DNA of 64,000 bases from JBBQSN01 sp963825505 (GTDB lineage Bacteria; Actinomycetota; Actinomycetes; Actinomycetales; CAWJMD01): assembly GCA_963825505.1 (NCBI GenBank), contig CAWGTL010000018.1, positions 62,001 through 126,000 on the forward strand, given 5' to 3'. How positions within the stretch are numbered: the first letter of the stretch is position 1; every line of letters starts with the position of its first letter. The notes below the pieces were generated by a model. It had not been told where the DNA came from, searched no databases, and saw only the letters and a list, made by a program, of their open reading frames with translations. Position numbers and translations under genes: made by a program. This document shows positions 22,817 to 30,811 of the stretch, one piece after another.

Positions 22817-24268
22817 ATGGATCCGTCGACCCTGTCCCGCAAGGTCACCCTGGACGAGCTGCGCGGCCTGTTCCTGTTCGAGGCGCTCGACACCGACCAG
22901 CTCGCCTGGCTGGTCGAGCACGGTGGCGTCGAGGAGCGGCACGCCGGCGACGTCGTCTACGGCGAGGGCCAGCCGGCCTCCTGCTTCTTCGTCCTCATGG
23001 ACGGCACGCTGTCGATGACGCGCACCGTGCAGGGCGAGACGATCGAGATCACGCGCACCAACCAGCGCGGGGTCTACTCCGGTGCGACCACGGCCTTCGT
23101 CACCTCGGGCAAGGAGTCGCTCTACCAGAGCAGCCTGCTGGCGGTCACCGACTGCACCTTCTTCGTGCTCGACTCCGAGGACCTCGGCACCGCCATGCGC
23201 GGCTGGTTCCCCATGGCCATGCACCTGCTCGAGGGTCTCTACCTCGGCATGCGCCGCAGCAGCTCGATCATCGGCGAGCGGGAGCGCCTTCTCTCCCTCG
23301 GGCGCCTGTCCGCCGGACTCACCCACGAGCTGAACAACCCTGCGGCTGCGGCCGTCCGGGCTACGTCGTCGCTGCGCGAGCGCGTCGCGAAGATGCGGCA
23401 CAAGCTCAGCGCCCTCGCCTCCGGCCACGTCGACCCGGACGTGCTGGTGCGGCTGGCGACCGCCCAGGAGGACGCGATCGAGCGCAAGGCGAAGGCACCC
23501 GAGCTGACGCCCGTGCAGACCGCCGACGCCGAGGACGAGCTCGGCGACTGGATGGACGCCCGCGGCATCGGCAACGGCTGGGACCTCGCCCCGATCCTGG
23601 TGGCCGCCGGCATCGACACCGAGTGGCTCGACGGTCTCGCCGGCGACCTCGACGAGCAGATCCTCGCGTCCGGGCTCGGCTGGATCGCCTACGCCCTCGA
23701 GACCGAGATGCTGATGGACGAGATCGAGGACTCCACCGACCGGATCTCGAACCTGGTCGGCGCCGCGAAGCAGTACTCCCAGCTCGACCGCGCGCCGTTC
23801 CAGCAGCTCGTGGTGCACGAGGGGCTGAAGAGCACGCTGGTGATGCTCGCCCACAAGATCCGCGAGGCCCACGTCGAGGTGGTCAAGGACCTCGACAAGG
23901 ACCTGCCGGCGGTCCCCGGGTACCCCGGCGAGCTGAACCAGGTCTGGACGAACCTGGTGGACAACGCGATCGGCGCGATGCCCGACGGCGGGACGCTCAC
24001 GCTCAGGTCGCGGCTGGACGGCGAGTGGGTCGTCGTGGAGGTCTGCGACACCGGCAGCGGCGTGCCGCCTGAGCTGCGGACGAAGATCTTCGAGCCGTTC
24101 TTCACGACCAAGCCCACCGGCAGCGGTACCGGGCTCGGGCTCGACATCTCCTACCGGATCGTCACCCAGCGGCACGGCGGGTCGCTGTCGGTGGAGTCCG
24201 AGCCGGGGGACACCCGGTTCGTCGTCCGGCTTCCCCTGCGCGAGGCCCCGTCCGTCGCCACCGCCTGA
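22817..24268 (+). CDS. Histidine kinase with N-terminal cyclic nucleotide-binding domain
   Basis: The 483-residue soluble protein has a CRP-like cNMP-binding beta-roll at about 20-130 (GDVVYGEGQPASCFFVLMDG) and a dimerisation helix with the H-box THELNNPAAAA (His near 171). After a long helical insert comes a GHKL ATPase domain with N-box WTNLVDNAIGAM, G1 DTGSGVP, F-box FEPFFTTK and G2 GTGLGLDIS. It lacks membrane segments, so it senses a cytoplasmic signal. It is the evident kinase partner of the receiver-flavoprotein. Convergent with the DUF4407 gene, 4 bases apart. Confidence 0.9.
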   Translation: MDPSTLSRKVTLDELRGLFLFEALDTDQLAWLVEHGGVEERHAGDVVYGEGQPASCFFVLMDGTLSMTRTVQGETIEITRTNQRGVYSGATTAFVTSGKESLYQSSLLAVTDCTFFVLDSEDLGTAMRGWFPMAMHLLEGLYLGMRRSSSIIGERERLLSLGRLSAGLTHELNNPAAAAVRATSSLRERVAKMRHKLSALASGHVDPDVLVRLATAQEDAIERKAKAPELTPVQTADAEDELGDWMDARGIGNGWDLAPILVAAGIDTEWLDGLAGDLDEQILASGLGWIAYALETEMLMDEIEDSTDRISNLVGAAKQYSQLDRAPFQQLVVHEGLKSTLVMLAHKIREAHVEVVKDLDKDLPAVPGYPGELNQVWTNLVDNAIGAMPDGGTLTLRSRLDGEWVVVEVCDTGSGVPPELRTKIFEPFFTTKPTGSGTGLGLDISYRIVTQRHGGSLSVESEPGDTRFVVRLPLREAPSVATA

Positions 24269-24272
24269 TTCG

Positions 24273-25637
24273 TCAGCTGCGGCGGTCCTGGCCGGGGACG
24301 GTCGCGGGGGCGAGCACCTCGGACGGGCCGACCGCGAACTCGTCGAGCTCGGTCTCGATCCGCTCGGTCTCGCGCTTCTTCCACTCCCGCACGGCCTTGC
24401 CGGCGAGGTCGACCTGCGCGTCGAGCACGGCCTGGGCGGTGCGCACCTCGGCGTCGAGCTGGGTGGCCGAGCGGGCCTTGGCGGCCTCGAGCGAGGCCTG
24501 GGCGACGGCCATCGCCTCGGCGTGCTCGACGTCGAGGCGGAGCTTCGCCCGGGTGACGCCGCGGTCGTCCTCCATCTGGGCGAGCGACTCGTAGAGCGTG
24601 GGCTTGGTGAGCGCCAGCAGGGTCTTGAAGAAGATCGGGAGGCACTCGATCGCGGTGAGGAACAGGAACAGCAGGATGTGCGCGAACTGCAGGATCCAGC
24701 TGTCCGCGGTCAGCCGGTGCAGGGCCTCGAGCCGGGCGAGCAGGCCGTCGTTGCTCTCGGTGGTGGCGTCGTGCGCGGCCACCTCGGCGGTGCGCTTGCG
24801 CTCGGCGTCGGCCACCTGGTCGGTGAGGTCGTCGACCCGCGCCTGGTTGGAGATCGCGGCCTGCTCGGTGGAGGTGGCCACGGACTGGCGGACCTCGGCG
24901 GTCTTGGCGTCCAGCGCCGCCTGCAGGCGCGACACCTCGCCCGCGAGGCGGTCGCGCCGGGCCTGCTTCTCCTCGAACGCCGGGCCGGCGCCGATCACGC
25001 CGGAGCCGCAGGTGCCGTCCTTCTCGCAGGCGACCTCCTGCTCGGCGGCGTTGTAGTCGATGGTCACCTGCGCCAGCTGCGCGGTGAGCGCGGCGACCTC
25101 GGGGTTGGCGGACACCGAGTCGGCCGGGGCACCGGCGGCGATCGCGAGCTGGAGCTCGGAGATCTCGGCCTTCTTCTCGTCGATGTCGGAGAAGCGCGGG
25201 TCGGCGTCGAGCCGGGTCTCGAACGCCTCGAGCTCCTCGGTGTGCATCGCGATCAGCTCGGAGTCGATCTCGGCCTTGAAGATCTGCAGCGTCAGCGGGG
25301 TCGAGACGACCAGGCCGATCACGACCGCGAGGACCACCCGTGGCGCGGCCAGCGCCAGCGTCGCCTTCTTGGAGGAGAGGCGGGGCGTCGAGGTGATCAG
25401 CCAGCGGTCGAGGTTGAGGATCGCCAGACCCCACAGCGCGCCGAGGACGCCTGCCAGCCACGGGGCCACGTCGAGCGCCATCCAGAGCGCGAGCGCACCG
25501 GCGACGGCGGCGAGGGCGGCGGTGGTCAGCAGCGTGCCTCCGAGGCTCGCCTGCTTGGCCAGGTCGCGCGGCGCGTGGTCCAGCACGGCACGGTTCGAGC
25601 CGGCCACCGCGAGCAGGAAGCGGTTCACGGGGTTCAC
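24273..25637 (-). CDS. DUF4407 family membrane/coiled-coil protein
   Basis: The 454-residue protein begins with paired hydrophobic segments (about 38-75) and a third near 100. A long charged coiled coil follows, containing a Cys pair (VACEKDGTCGSG). Another hydrophobic hairpin lies near 310-335 (LQFAHILLFLFLTAIECLPIFF), and the C-terminal helix is rich in Ala, Glu and Arg. This layout is DUF4407. I use the GTG at 25637, which overlaps the upstream gene by 4 bases; the open frame continues upstream only as antisense of that gene. Function unknown. Confidence 0.78.
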   Translation of the reverse strand: MNPVNRFLLAVAGSNRAVLDHAPRDLAKQASLGGTLLTTAALAAVAGALALWMALDVAPWLAGVLGALWGLAILNLDRWLITSTPRLSSKKATLALAAPRVVLAVVIGLVVSTPLTLQIFKAEIDSELIAMHTEELEAFETRLDADPRFSDIDEKKAEISELQLAIAAGAPADSVSANPEVAALTAQLAQVTIDYNAAEQEVACEKDGTCGSGVIGAGPAFEEKQARRDRLAGEVSRLQAALDAKTAEVRQSVATSTEQAAISNQARVDDLTDQVADAERKRTAEVAAHDATTESNDGLLARLEALHRLTADSWILQFAHILLFLFLTAIECLPIFFKTLLALTKPTLYESLAQMEDDRGVTRAKLRLDVEHAEAMAVAQASLEAAKARSATQLDAEVRTAQAVLDAQVDLAGKAVREWKKRETERIETELDEFAVGPSEVLAPATVPGQDRRS

Positions 25638-26833
25638 GGATCGGTCCTGTCGGTCTCGGAACGGCTGTCGGGACGGGTCTCGGGGCGGGCGCCGCGGCGG
25701 GCCGTCGGGGATGCACCGGCGGTCCCGGGTCGGCGCTGGAGCGCGTCGAGGTAGGACTCGTGGCTGATGAACCGCTGCTTCGGGTGGCTGCGCAGCCACC
25801 GGGTGAAGGAGGAGGGCACGCCCAGGGGGCGCACCGGAGCCGACGTGTACGGGCGGAGCCGGTCCTGGGCGCGCATCACCTCGTCGAGCCGGGTCAGCAC
25901 CGAGTCGGCTCCCGCGGCGTTGCCGCGCAGGTCGAGCTGCAGGCGCTGCACCGCCGGCATCGGGCGCGGGCCCGGCTCCGGGGTGGGCTCGGGCTCGGGG
26001 ACGACCTCGATCTCCGGGGTGCTCACCGCGGTGACCCCGGCGGCGTTGGCGCCGATCAGCACGACCGAGCGGCTGTGCCGCAGCGCGACGGTGGTCTGCC
26101 CGTGGGACGGGAAGCCGGTGCGGCCGTCGACGACCACCGTGTCGGCGCCCTCGAACGACCAGGTGACGGTGACGGGCGAGCCCTGTGCGATCCGCACCTC
26201 GTTGACCTCGATCCGCAGCGCGCGGGGGCGCTCCAGCGGCGGGGCGGCCGGGGCCGGGGCGACCGGCACCGGCGCGACCGCGACGACCGGCTCCGGCTGC
26301 GGGACGGGGACCGGCGCAGCGGGCACGACGACCGGCTCGGGCTCGACCACGGCCTCGACGGCGTCGGGCTCGGCCTCGACGGGGGCGACGGGCAGGCGGA
26401 CGGTGACCTCCTCGCGCTCGTCGACCAGGGCGGCGACGGGGCGGGTGTCCGCGACCTCGACGACGACCGTGTCCTCGACGTCGTCCGGCAGGTCGTCGGC
26501 GAGGTCGTCGGCCAGGTCGTCGGGCTCGTCCTGGGCGGCGGGAGGCGGGTCGTGCCGGCCCCAGTCGCCGACACCGGGCAGCACGTCGATGCCGAGCACC
26601 TCGCGCATCGTCCTGGCGCCATGGACGCGGCGCTGCGGGCCGTCGACGAGGTACCGGATCAGGGCGACCAGCAGCACGAAGGCCGAGGAGACGACGACGC
26701 CCGCCAGGATGAACGCCCAGGCCGAGACCCAGGTCGACAGCCGCAGGTGCAGCACGTACACGCCGGCCACCGCGACCAGCCAGAGCCACGTCAGGACGTC
26801 GTAGCGCAGCGGCTCTCTGAACAACGGGTGCAC
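25634..26833 (-). CDS. Membrane-anchored protein with acidic linker and Ig-like domain, unknown function
   Basis: This 399-residue protein has two N-terminal membrane segments (about 10-28 and 38-62). Next comes an acidic repeat region (DDLADDLADDLPDD, from a 15-base tandem repeat near 26,470-26,515) and a long Pro/Val/Glu linker. A beta-sandwich-like domain follows near 215-280 (VTVTWSFEGADTVVVDG; RSVVLIGANAAG), then a basic C-terminus ending in Arg/Ser-rich sequence. It overlaps and probably cotranscribes with the DUF4407 gene. I recognise no named family. Confidence 0.65.
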   Translation of the reverse strand: MHPLFREPLRYDVLTWLWLVAVAGVYVLHLRLSTWVSAWAFILAGVVVSSAFVLLVALIRYLVDGPQRRVHGARTMREVLGIDVLPGVGDWGRHDPPPAAQDEPDDLADDLADDLPDDVEDTVVVEVADTRPVAALVDEREEVTVRLPVAPVEAEPDAVEAVVEPEPVVVPAAPVPVPQPEPVVAVAPVPVAPAPAAPPLERPRALRIEVNEVRIAQGSPVTVTWSFEGADTVVVDGRTGFPSHGQTTVALRHSRSVVLIGANAAGVTAVSTPEIEVVPEPEPTPEPGPRPMPAVQRLQLDLRGNAAGADSVLTRLDEVMRAQDRLRPYTSAPVRPLGVPSSFTRWLRSHPKQRFISHESYLDALQRRPGTAGASPTARRGARPETRPDSRSETDRTDP

Positions 26834-26926
26834 GAGGGTCCTTCGGCGGGTGGGGGGCTCGACTTGAGCACGGGAACCACCCGTCCGGGCGTGTGTCGCC
26901 CGGGCGCTCGTGCGATCACGCTACAG

Positions 26927-27733
26927 ATGGGTGCGCACCGTGCCGAGATCCCCCGTGTGGCAGACCAGCAGCTGGTGGCGGGCTGGCGCCTCCTCGCCCT
27001 GCTCGGCGCCGGTGTGCTCGTGGTGGCGCTGCCAGCCTGGTCGCGGATCGCCGGGCCGCCGCCCGTCGAGCTGCCGCCGGTGCCCGTCGACGCCCTCGAC
27101 GTGCGGGTGCTCCCCGTGGTGGAGCCGCTGGTCACGGGCCCGCACGCCTTCGTCGCCACCCACCCGGACGGGACGCCCGTCGTCCCCGACCCGTGCCGAC
27201 CGATGCACTGGACGATGAACGTCGAGGGCATGCCGTCCGGCGGGCCGGAGCTGGTGCGGGAGGCGGTCGCCCAGGTCTCCGCCGCGACCGGTCTGGCCTT
27301 CCTCGAGGACGCGCCCACCGACGAGCGGGTCGTCACCGAGCGGCCCAGCGTGCAGCCCGAGCGGTACGGCGACCGCTGGGCGCCGGTTCTCGTCGCCGTC
27401 ACCGACGACGCCACGATGGCCGCCCTGGGCGGTGACGTCGCCGCGGTGGCCCAGCCCGCGACGATCGCGCCGTCCGGTCCCGCGTCCGCCCGGGTGGTGA
27501 GCGGTCAGGTCGCGATCGACGCCGACTTCGTCCGCTACTCGGTCAGCAGCGCCAGCGGGCAGGCCCGGTTCCGGATGGTGGTGCTGCACGAGCTCGGGCA
27601 CGTCGTCGGCCTCGACCACGTCGACGACCCCACCCAGGTGATGCACGGACGCACCAGCTACCTCTACCTCGGCACCGGTGACAAGCAGGGCCTGGCGCTG
27701 GCCGGCCAGGGCCGCTGCTTCGACGACACCTGA
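26927..27733 (+). CDS. Matrixin-like secreted zinc metalloprotease
   Basis: An N-terminal hydrophobic segment (LLALLGAGVLVVALPAW) is followed by a Pro-rich stretch and a protease domain. The zinc site is HELGHVVGLDH near residue 220, the metzincin HExGHxxGxxH motif, followed by a methionine (QVMHG) as expected for a Met-turn. The N-terminal CRPMHWTMN and C-terminal GRCFDDT cysteines may form a disulfide. The ATG at 26927 gives 268 residues; GTG at 26957 is possible. It is divergent from the Ig-like membrane protein gene. Probably anchored or secreted outside the membrane. Confidence 0.8.
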   Translation: MGAHRAEIPRVADQQLVAGWRLLALLGAGVLVVALPAWSRIAGPPPVELPPVPVDALDVRVLPVVEPLVTGPHAFVATHPDGTPVVPDPCRPMHWTMNVEGMPSGGPELVREAVAQVSAATGLAFLEDAPTDERVVTERPSVQPERYGDRWAPVLVAVTDDATMAALGGDVAAVAQPATIAPSGPASARVVSGQVAIDADFVRYSVSSASGQARFRMVVLHELGHVVGLDHVDDPTQVMHGRTSYLYLGTGDKQGLALAGQGRCFDDT

Positions 27734-27896
27734 CCGAGCCGACCACGCCCTCCGACCCCGGCCGCCGCGCACCTGTGGACGGTCGTGCGGGACGGTGCGG
27801 CGCCGCCCGTACGGTGGTGCACGTCAGCACCGGCACCTGCGGGGGAGCCGGTGACGAGGGGCCGGGTAGCGGCGGCCGGGGTGCAGGGGGGTGCAC

Positions 27897-28283
27897 GTGA
27901 CCGACGAGTTCTCGCTCGACGAGGCGCAGTCGCTGGCGAACTACGTCGCCTGGATGGACGTCGTCGAGAAGGACCTGTACGACACCGCGTCGTACGTGTC
28001 GAACGTGGTCTGCGGCGACGAGGGCTACCCGCTGCTGATGAAGCCGGTGGTCGACGCCCTCGACGAGGCGGCCTGGTTCTTCCGCGACATGGTCGACCTG
28101 TTCGTCGAGCGCTGGAACGCCACCGAGCAGACCCTGTTCGAGATCGGCCGCGCCTACGGGCAGGACGACGAGGCGGTCAGCCGGCTGTTCGACCAGAGCG
28201 ACCTCGAGCGCCGGATCGAGATGCAGCAGAAGGCGAACCAGGTGCGGCAGGAGAAGATCGACCGCGAGATGGGGCTCTCCTGA
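27897..28283 (+). CDS. Small helical protein with type VII secretion-like C-terminal motif
   Basis: The 128-residue product is almost wholly alpha-helical. Its segment IGRAYGQDDEAVSRLF carries a YxxxD motif in the setting of the ESX export signal. Size and helical make-up resemble EspC/ESX-type substrates. I take the GTG at 27897, preceded by AGGGGGG; a GTG two codons earlier is possible. Its stop overlaps the next start (TGATG). No family is firmly recognised. Confidence 0.65.
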   Translation: MTDEFSLDEAQSLANYVAWMDVVEKDLYDTASYVSNVVCGDEGYPLLMKPVVDALDEAAWFFRDMVDLFVERWNATEQTLFEIGRAYGQDDEAVSRLFDQSDLERRIEMQQKANQVRQEKIDREMGLS

Positions 28284-29206
28284 TGTCCACGCGCTTCCGC
28301 AACGTCGACGCCGTCGTCCTCAACGTCCCCGACACCCCGTCCGAACCGTTCGACACGCCGGACAACCTGGAGGCGATCGACGAGGTCATCGAGATCGCGC
28401 GCGACGCCGCCAACACCCTGGGGTGGGTCGCCGACAAGATCAGCATGGACTTCCCGGAGTTCCCCGACGGCAGCATCCGCGAGTGGGTGATCGACCCGGT
28501 CACGGGGGACTTCAACAAGATCCTCGCCGGGGGCCTCGCCTGCGAGAACGCCGGCCAGGCGCTGCAGTCGGTGGGCAACAACATCGTCGCGAACAGCGCC
28601 AAGCTCGCCGTTGCGTGGACGGGTCCGGCCTCGCGCGGATACGTCCTGACCGCCGGCATCTACGCCTCCGTCGCCAAGGCGGCCGGGTTCCTCCTCCAGC
28701 AGATCGACGCCGTGTTCACCGGTCTGGGCTACGTGAGCAAGGAGCTCGGGGAGACCATCGCCTACCTGCTGGGCGAGCTGGTCGACCTCTGCTGGACGCT
28801 CGCCAAGTTCCTGGCCAAGAAGTTCGCCGGGGCTGCCGCATCGGTCGGCAGCTGGATCTGGGACGCGCTGCACGGCTTCGAGGAGGTCCGCGACCTCATC
28901 ACCGACATCAAGAGCGCCTTCGACTCGCTGATGCGGCTGCTCGACTTCAAGGACGAGGTGAAGGCCTACTACGAGACGGCCAAGGCCTCCTTCGCCGTCT
29001 TCCAGGAGTTCAAGGGCCTGGCCGCCCTCCTTCCGCAGGTGGTGCTCGACCCCCTGCACCAGCAGGACGACCTGAAGCGCCGGCTGGAGCAGCTCGAGGA
29101 CAAGATGGACAAGCGGACGAAGAAGGTGAACGCGCTCCAGGACACGCTCGACGGACGTGCCGACGACGGCGCCGACCAGGTCGACCAGGGGGTCCCGGAC
29201 GCATGA
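28283..29206 (+). CDS. Helical protein with WxG motif, putative type VII secretion-associated
   Basis: The 307-residue product is helical, with a WTG turn near 113 (AVAWTGPASRGY) placed between amphipathic helices, as in WXG100-fold proteins. A hydrophobic stretch near 160-200 (ETIAYLLGELVDLCWTLAKFLAKKFAGAAASVG) and a C-terminal coiled coil (DDLKRRLEQLEDKMDKRTKK) follow. YLLGE in that stretch fits a YxxxE pattern. It overlaps the small gene before it and the gene after it, so the three are made together. Function unknown. Confidence 0.6.
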   Translation: MSTRFRNVDAVVLNVPDTPSEPFDTPDNLEAIDEVIEIARDAANTLGWVADKISMDFPEFPDGSIREWVIDPVTGDFNKILAGGLACENAGQALQSVGNNIVANSAKLAVAWTGPASRGYVLTAGIYASVAKAAGFLLQQIDAVFTGLGYVSKELGETIAYLLGELVDLCWTLAKFLAKKFAGAAASVGSWIWDALHGFEEVRDLITDIKSAFDSLMRLLDFKDEVKAYYETAKASFAVFQEFKGLAALLPQVVLDPLHQQDDLKRRLEQLEDKMDKRTKKVNALQDTLDGRADDGADQVDQGVPDA

Positions 29207-29826
29207 GCACCGCAGGCGGTACGACGAGCGACGGGACCGGCGCGGGCGAGCACGCGGCGGCGGACCAGGTGGTCGCCCGGCGCCGCGACGACGACGAGCA
29301 GATGCTCGCCAGGATCCGGGCGGTCACCGAGGAGGCGGCCGAGGCGCGCCGGCGCCGCGGCCCGGCCGAACCCCTCGACGCCGACGAGCTGGCGACCATC
29401 GACGAACTGACGTCGGCGCCCGACGCACGGTCCGGTTTCACGCTGCTGCGCAGCCGGGTCGAGGCCGGGGCGACCACCTGGGGCGCCGTCATCTCCGAGA
29501 CCTACGAGCACGGCCCTGCCGCGCTGCAGCTGAAGCTGGCCGTGATGCAGCGGCTCTACTCCCGCGACGCCCTGCAGCCCGCTCTCGACCGGCTGAAGGA
29601 GATCGAGTCCGCCGTGCAGGCCGACCCGCAGGCCTTCTGGGACCGGGTGGAGGAGCAGCGCCGCGAACGCGACGCCGGCGGGTCCGGGTCCGTCGCCCCG
29701 TCGGACCAGCCGGCGCCGGAGGACCCCGCGGCGCCCGCCCCCCGTCCGGGCACCCTCGGCGGGGGTGCTCCCCCCGCCGACCCGCGCCGTCGCGACGACG
29801 GCTGGGGTGCCGGCTCGCGCGGCTGA
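29203..29826 (+). CDS. Conserved-looking helical protein with Pro-rich tail, third gene of the cassette
   Basis: The ATG overlaps the previous stop (ATGA). The 207-residue product has a charged N-terminal helix (DDDEQMLARIRAVTEEAAEARRRRG), a central helical domain (GFTLLRSRVEAGATTWGAVISETYEHG) and a low-complexity Pro/Gly/Asp/Arg tail from about residue 160. It looks cytoplasmic, perhaps a chaperone-like partner of the two upstream proteins; that is inference only. Confidence 0.55.
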   Translation: MSTAGGTTSDGTGAGEHAAADQVVARRRDDDEQMLARIRAVTEEAAEARRRRGPAEPLDADELATIDELTSAPDARSGFTLLRSRVEAGATTWGAVISETYEHGPAALQLKLAVMQRLYSRDALQPALDRLKEIESAVQADPQAFWDRVEEQRRERDAGGSGSVAPSDQPAPEDPAAPAPRPGTLGGGAPPADPRRRDDGWGAGSRG

Positions 29827-29847
29827 GCCGTCAGGCACCATCGGAGG

Positions 29848-30774
29848 GTGACCACCCCGCCCGCGTCGGGCCTCAGCACCGAGGTCGCGCCGGACGGCGT
29901 GCCGGCGGTCACGCAGGTCGACGCCGCCGCGCGGCTGCTCGCCGACACGCTGCGGTCCGGGGGAGCGGTCGTGCTGTCGGGCGCCGGCATCTCCACCGAG
30001 GCGCCGTCGTCGATCCCCGACTACCGCGGCCCCACGGGCGTGGCGCGCGGCGCCACCCCGATGACGTTCCAGGAGCTCACCGGCTCGCCCGAGGCGCAGC
30101 GCCGTTACTGGGCGCGCAGCTTCGCCGGCTGGCCGGTGATGCGCGACGCCGTGCCCAACGCCGGTCACGCCGCGGTCGCACGGCTGCAGGGACTCGGCCT
30201 GGTCGACGGCGTCATCACCCAGAACGTCGACCGGCTGCACCAGGCCGCCGGCGCGACGGCGGTCGTCGACCTGCACGGCACGCTGGCGCGCGTGGTCTGC
30301 CTGGCCTGCCGCGACGTCTCCGACCGCGACGTCCTGCAGGCACGCCTGGCCGAGGCCAACCCCGGTTTCGACCCCGAGGTCTTCACCGGGTCGGACGGCG
30401 ACACCGCCCAGGTGCGCCCCGACGGTGACGTCGAGCTGGTGGCGTCCATGGTCGAGGGATTTCGCACCGTGCCGTGCCGGGCGTGCGGCGAGGGACCGCT
30501 CAAGCCGGACGTGGTGTTCTTCGGCGAGAACGTGCCGGCCGACCGGGTCTCGCGCTGCTACGAGCTCGTCGACGACGCCCGCACCCTGCTGGTGCTGGGC
30601 TCGTCGCTCACGGTGATGTCCGGGTACCGGTTCGTGCGGCACGCCGCCAAGGCGGGCCGTGAGGTCGTCGTGGTGAACCAGGGCCCTACCCGCGGCGACC
30701 CGCAGGCCACCGCGCGCCTGGACGTCCCGCTCGGCGAGACGCTCACCCGCGTCGTCGGGTCGCTCGGCGGCTGA
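29848..30774 (+). CDS. Sir2-family NAD-dependent protein deacylase
   Basis: The 308-residue sirtuin has the NAD loop LSGAGISTEAPSSIPDYRG, the TQNVDRLHQAAG motif and the catalytic His in DLHGT. Four zinc cysteines occur as CLAC and CRAC. PDVVFFGENVP and LGSSLTVMSGY complete the Rossmann fold. The loop has one extra residue compared with the usual STESGIPDYR. It would remove acyl groups from lysines using NAD and could act on CoA-metabolism enzymes. The GTG start at 29848 abuts GGAGG with no spacer, which is weak. Confidence 0.88.
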   Translation: MTTPPASGLSTEVAPDGVPAVTQVDAAARLLADTLRSGGAVVLSGAGISTEAPSSIPDYRGPTGVARGATPMTFQELTGSPEAQRRYWARSFAGWPVMRDAVPNAGHAAVARLQGLGLVDGVITQNVDRLHQAAGATAVVDLHGTLARVVCLACRDVSDRDVLQARLAEANPGFDPEVFTGSDGDTAQVRPDGDVELVASMVEGFRTVPCRACGEGPLKPDVVFFGENVPADRVSRCYELVDDARTLLVLGSSLTVMSGYRFVRHAAKAGREVVVVNQGPTRGDPQATARLDVPLGETLTRVVGSLGG

Positions 30775-30811
30775 CGTCAAGTCCGGTGCGCGCGATGCCG
30801 ACCTCTCGGGG

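Noticed and set aside
24273..26789. One long minus-strand gene spanning both the DUF4407 and Ig-like membrane protein genes
   Set aside because: The upstream part of that frame is Arg/Gly/Pro low complexity, while another frame there encodes a sensible membrane protein that ends with a 4-base overlap.
27897..29826. Complete type VII secretion locus
   Set aside because: No EccB, EccC, EccD, EccE or mycosin is encoded nearby; only substrate-like features are seen.
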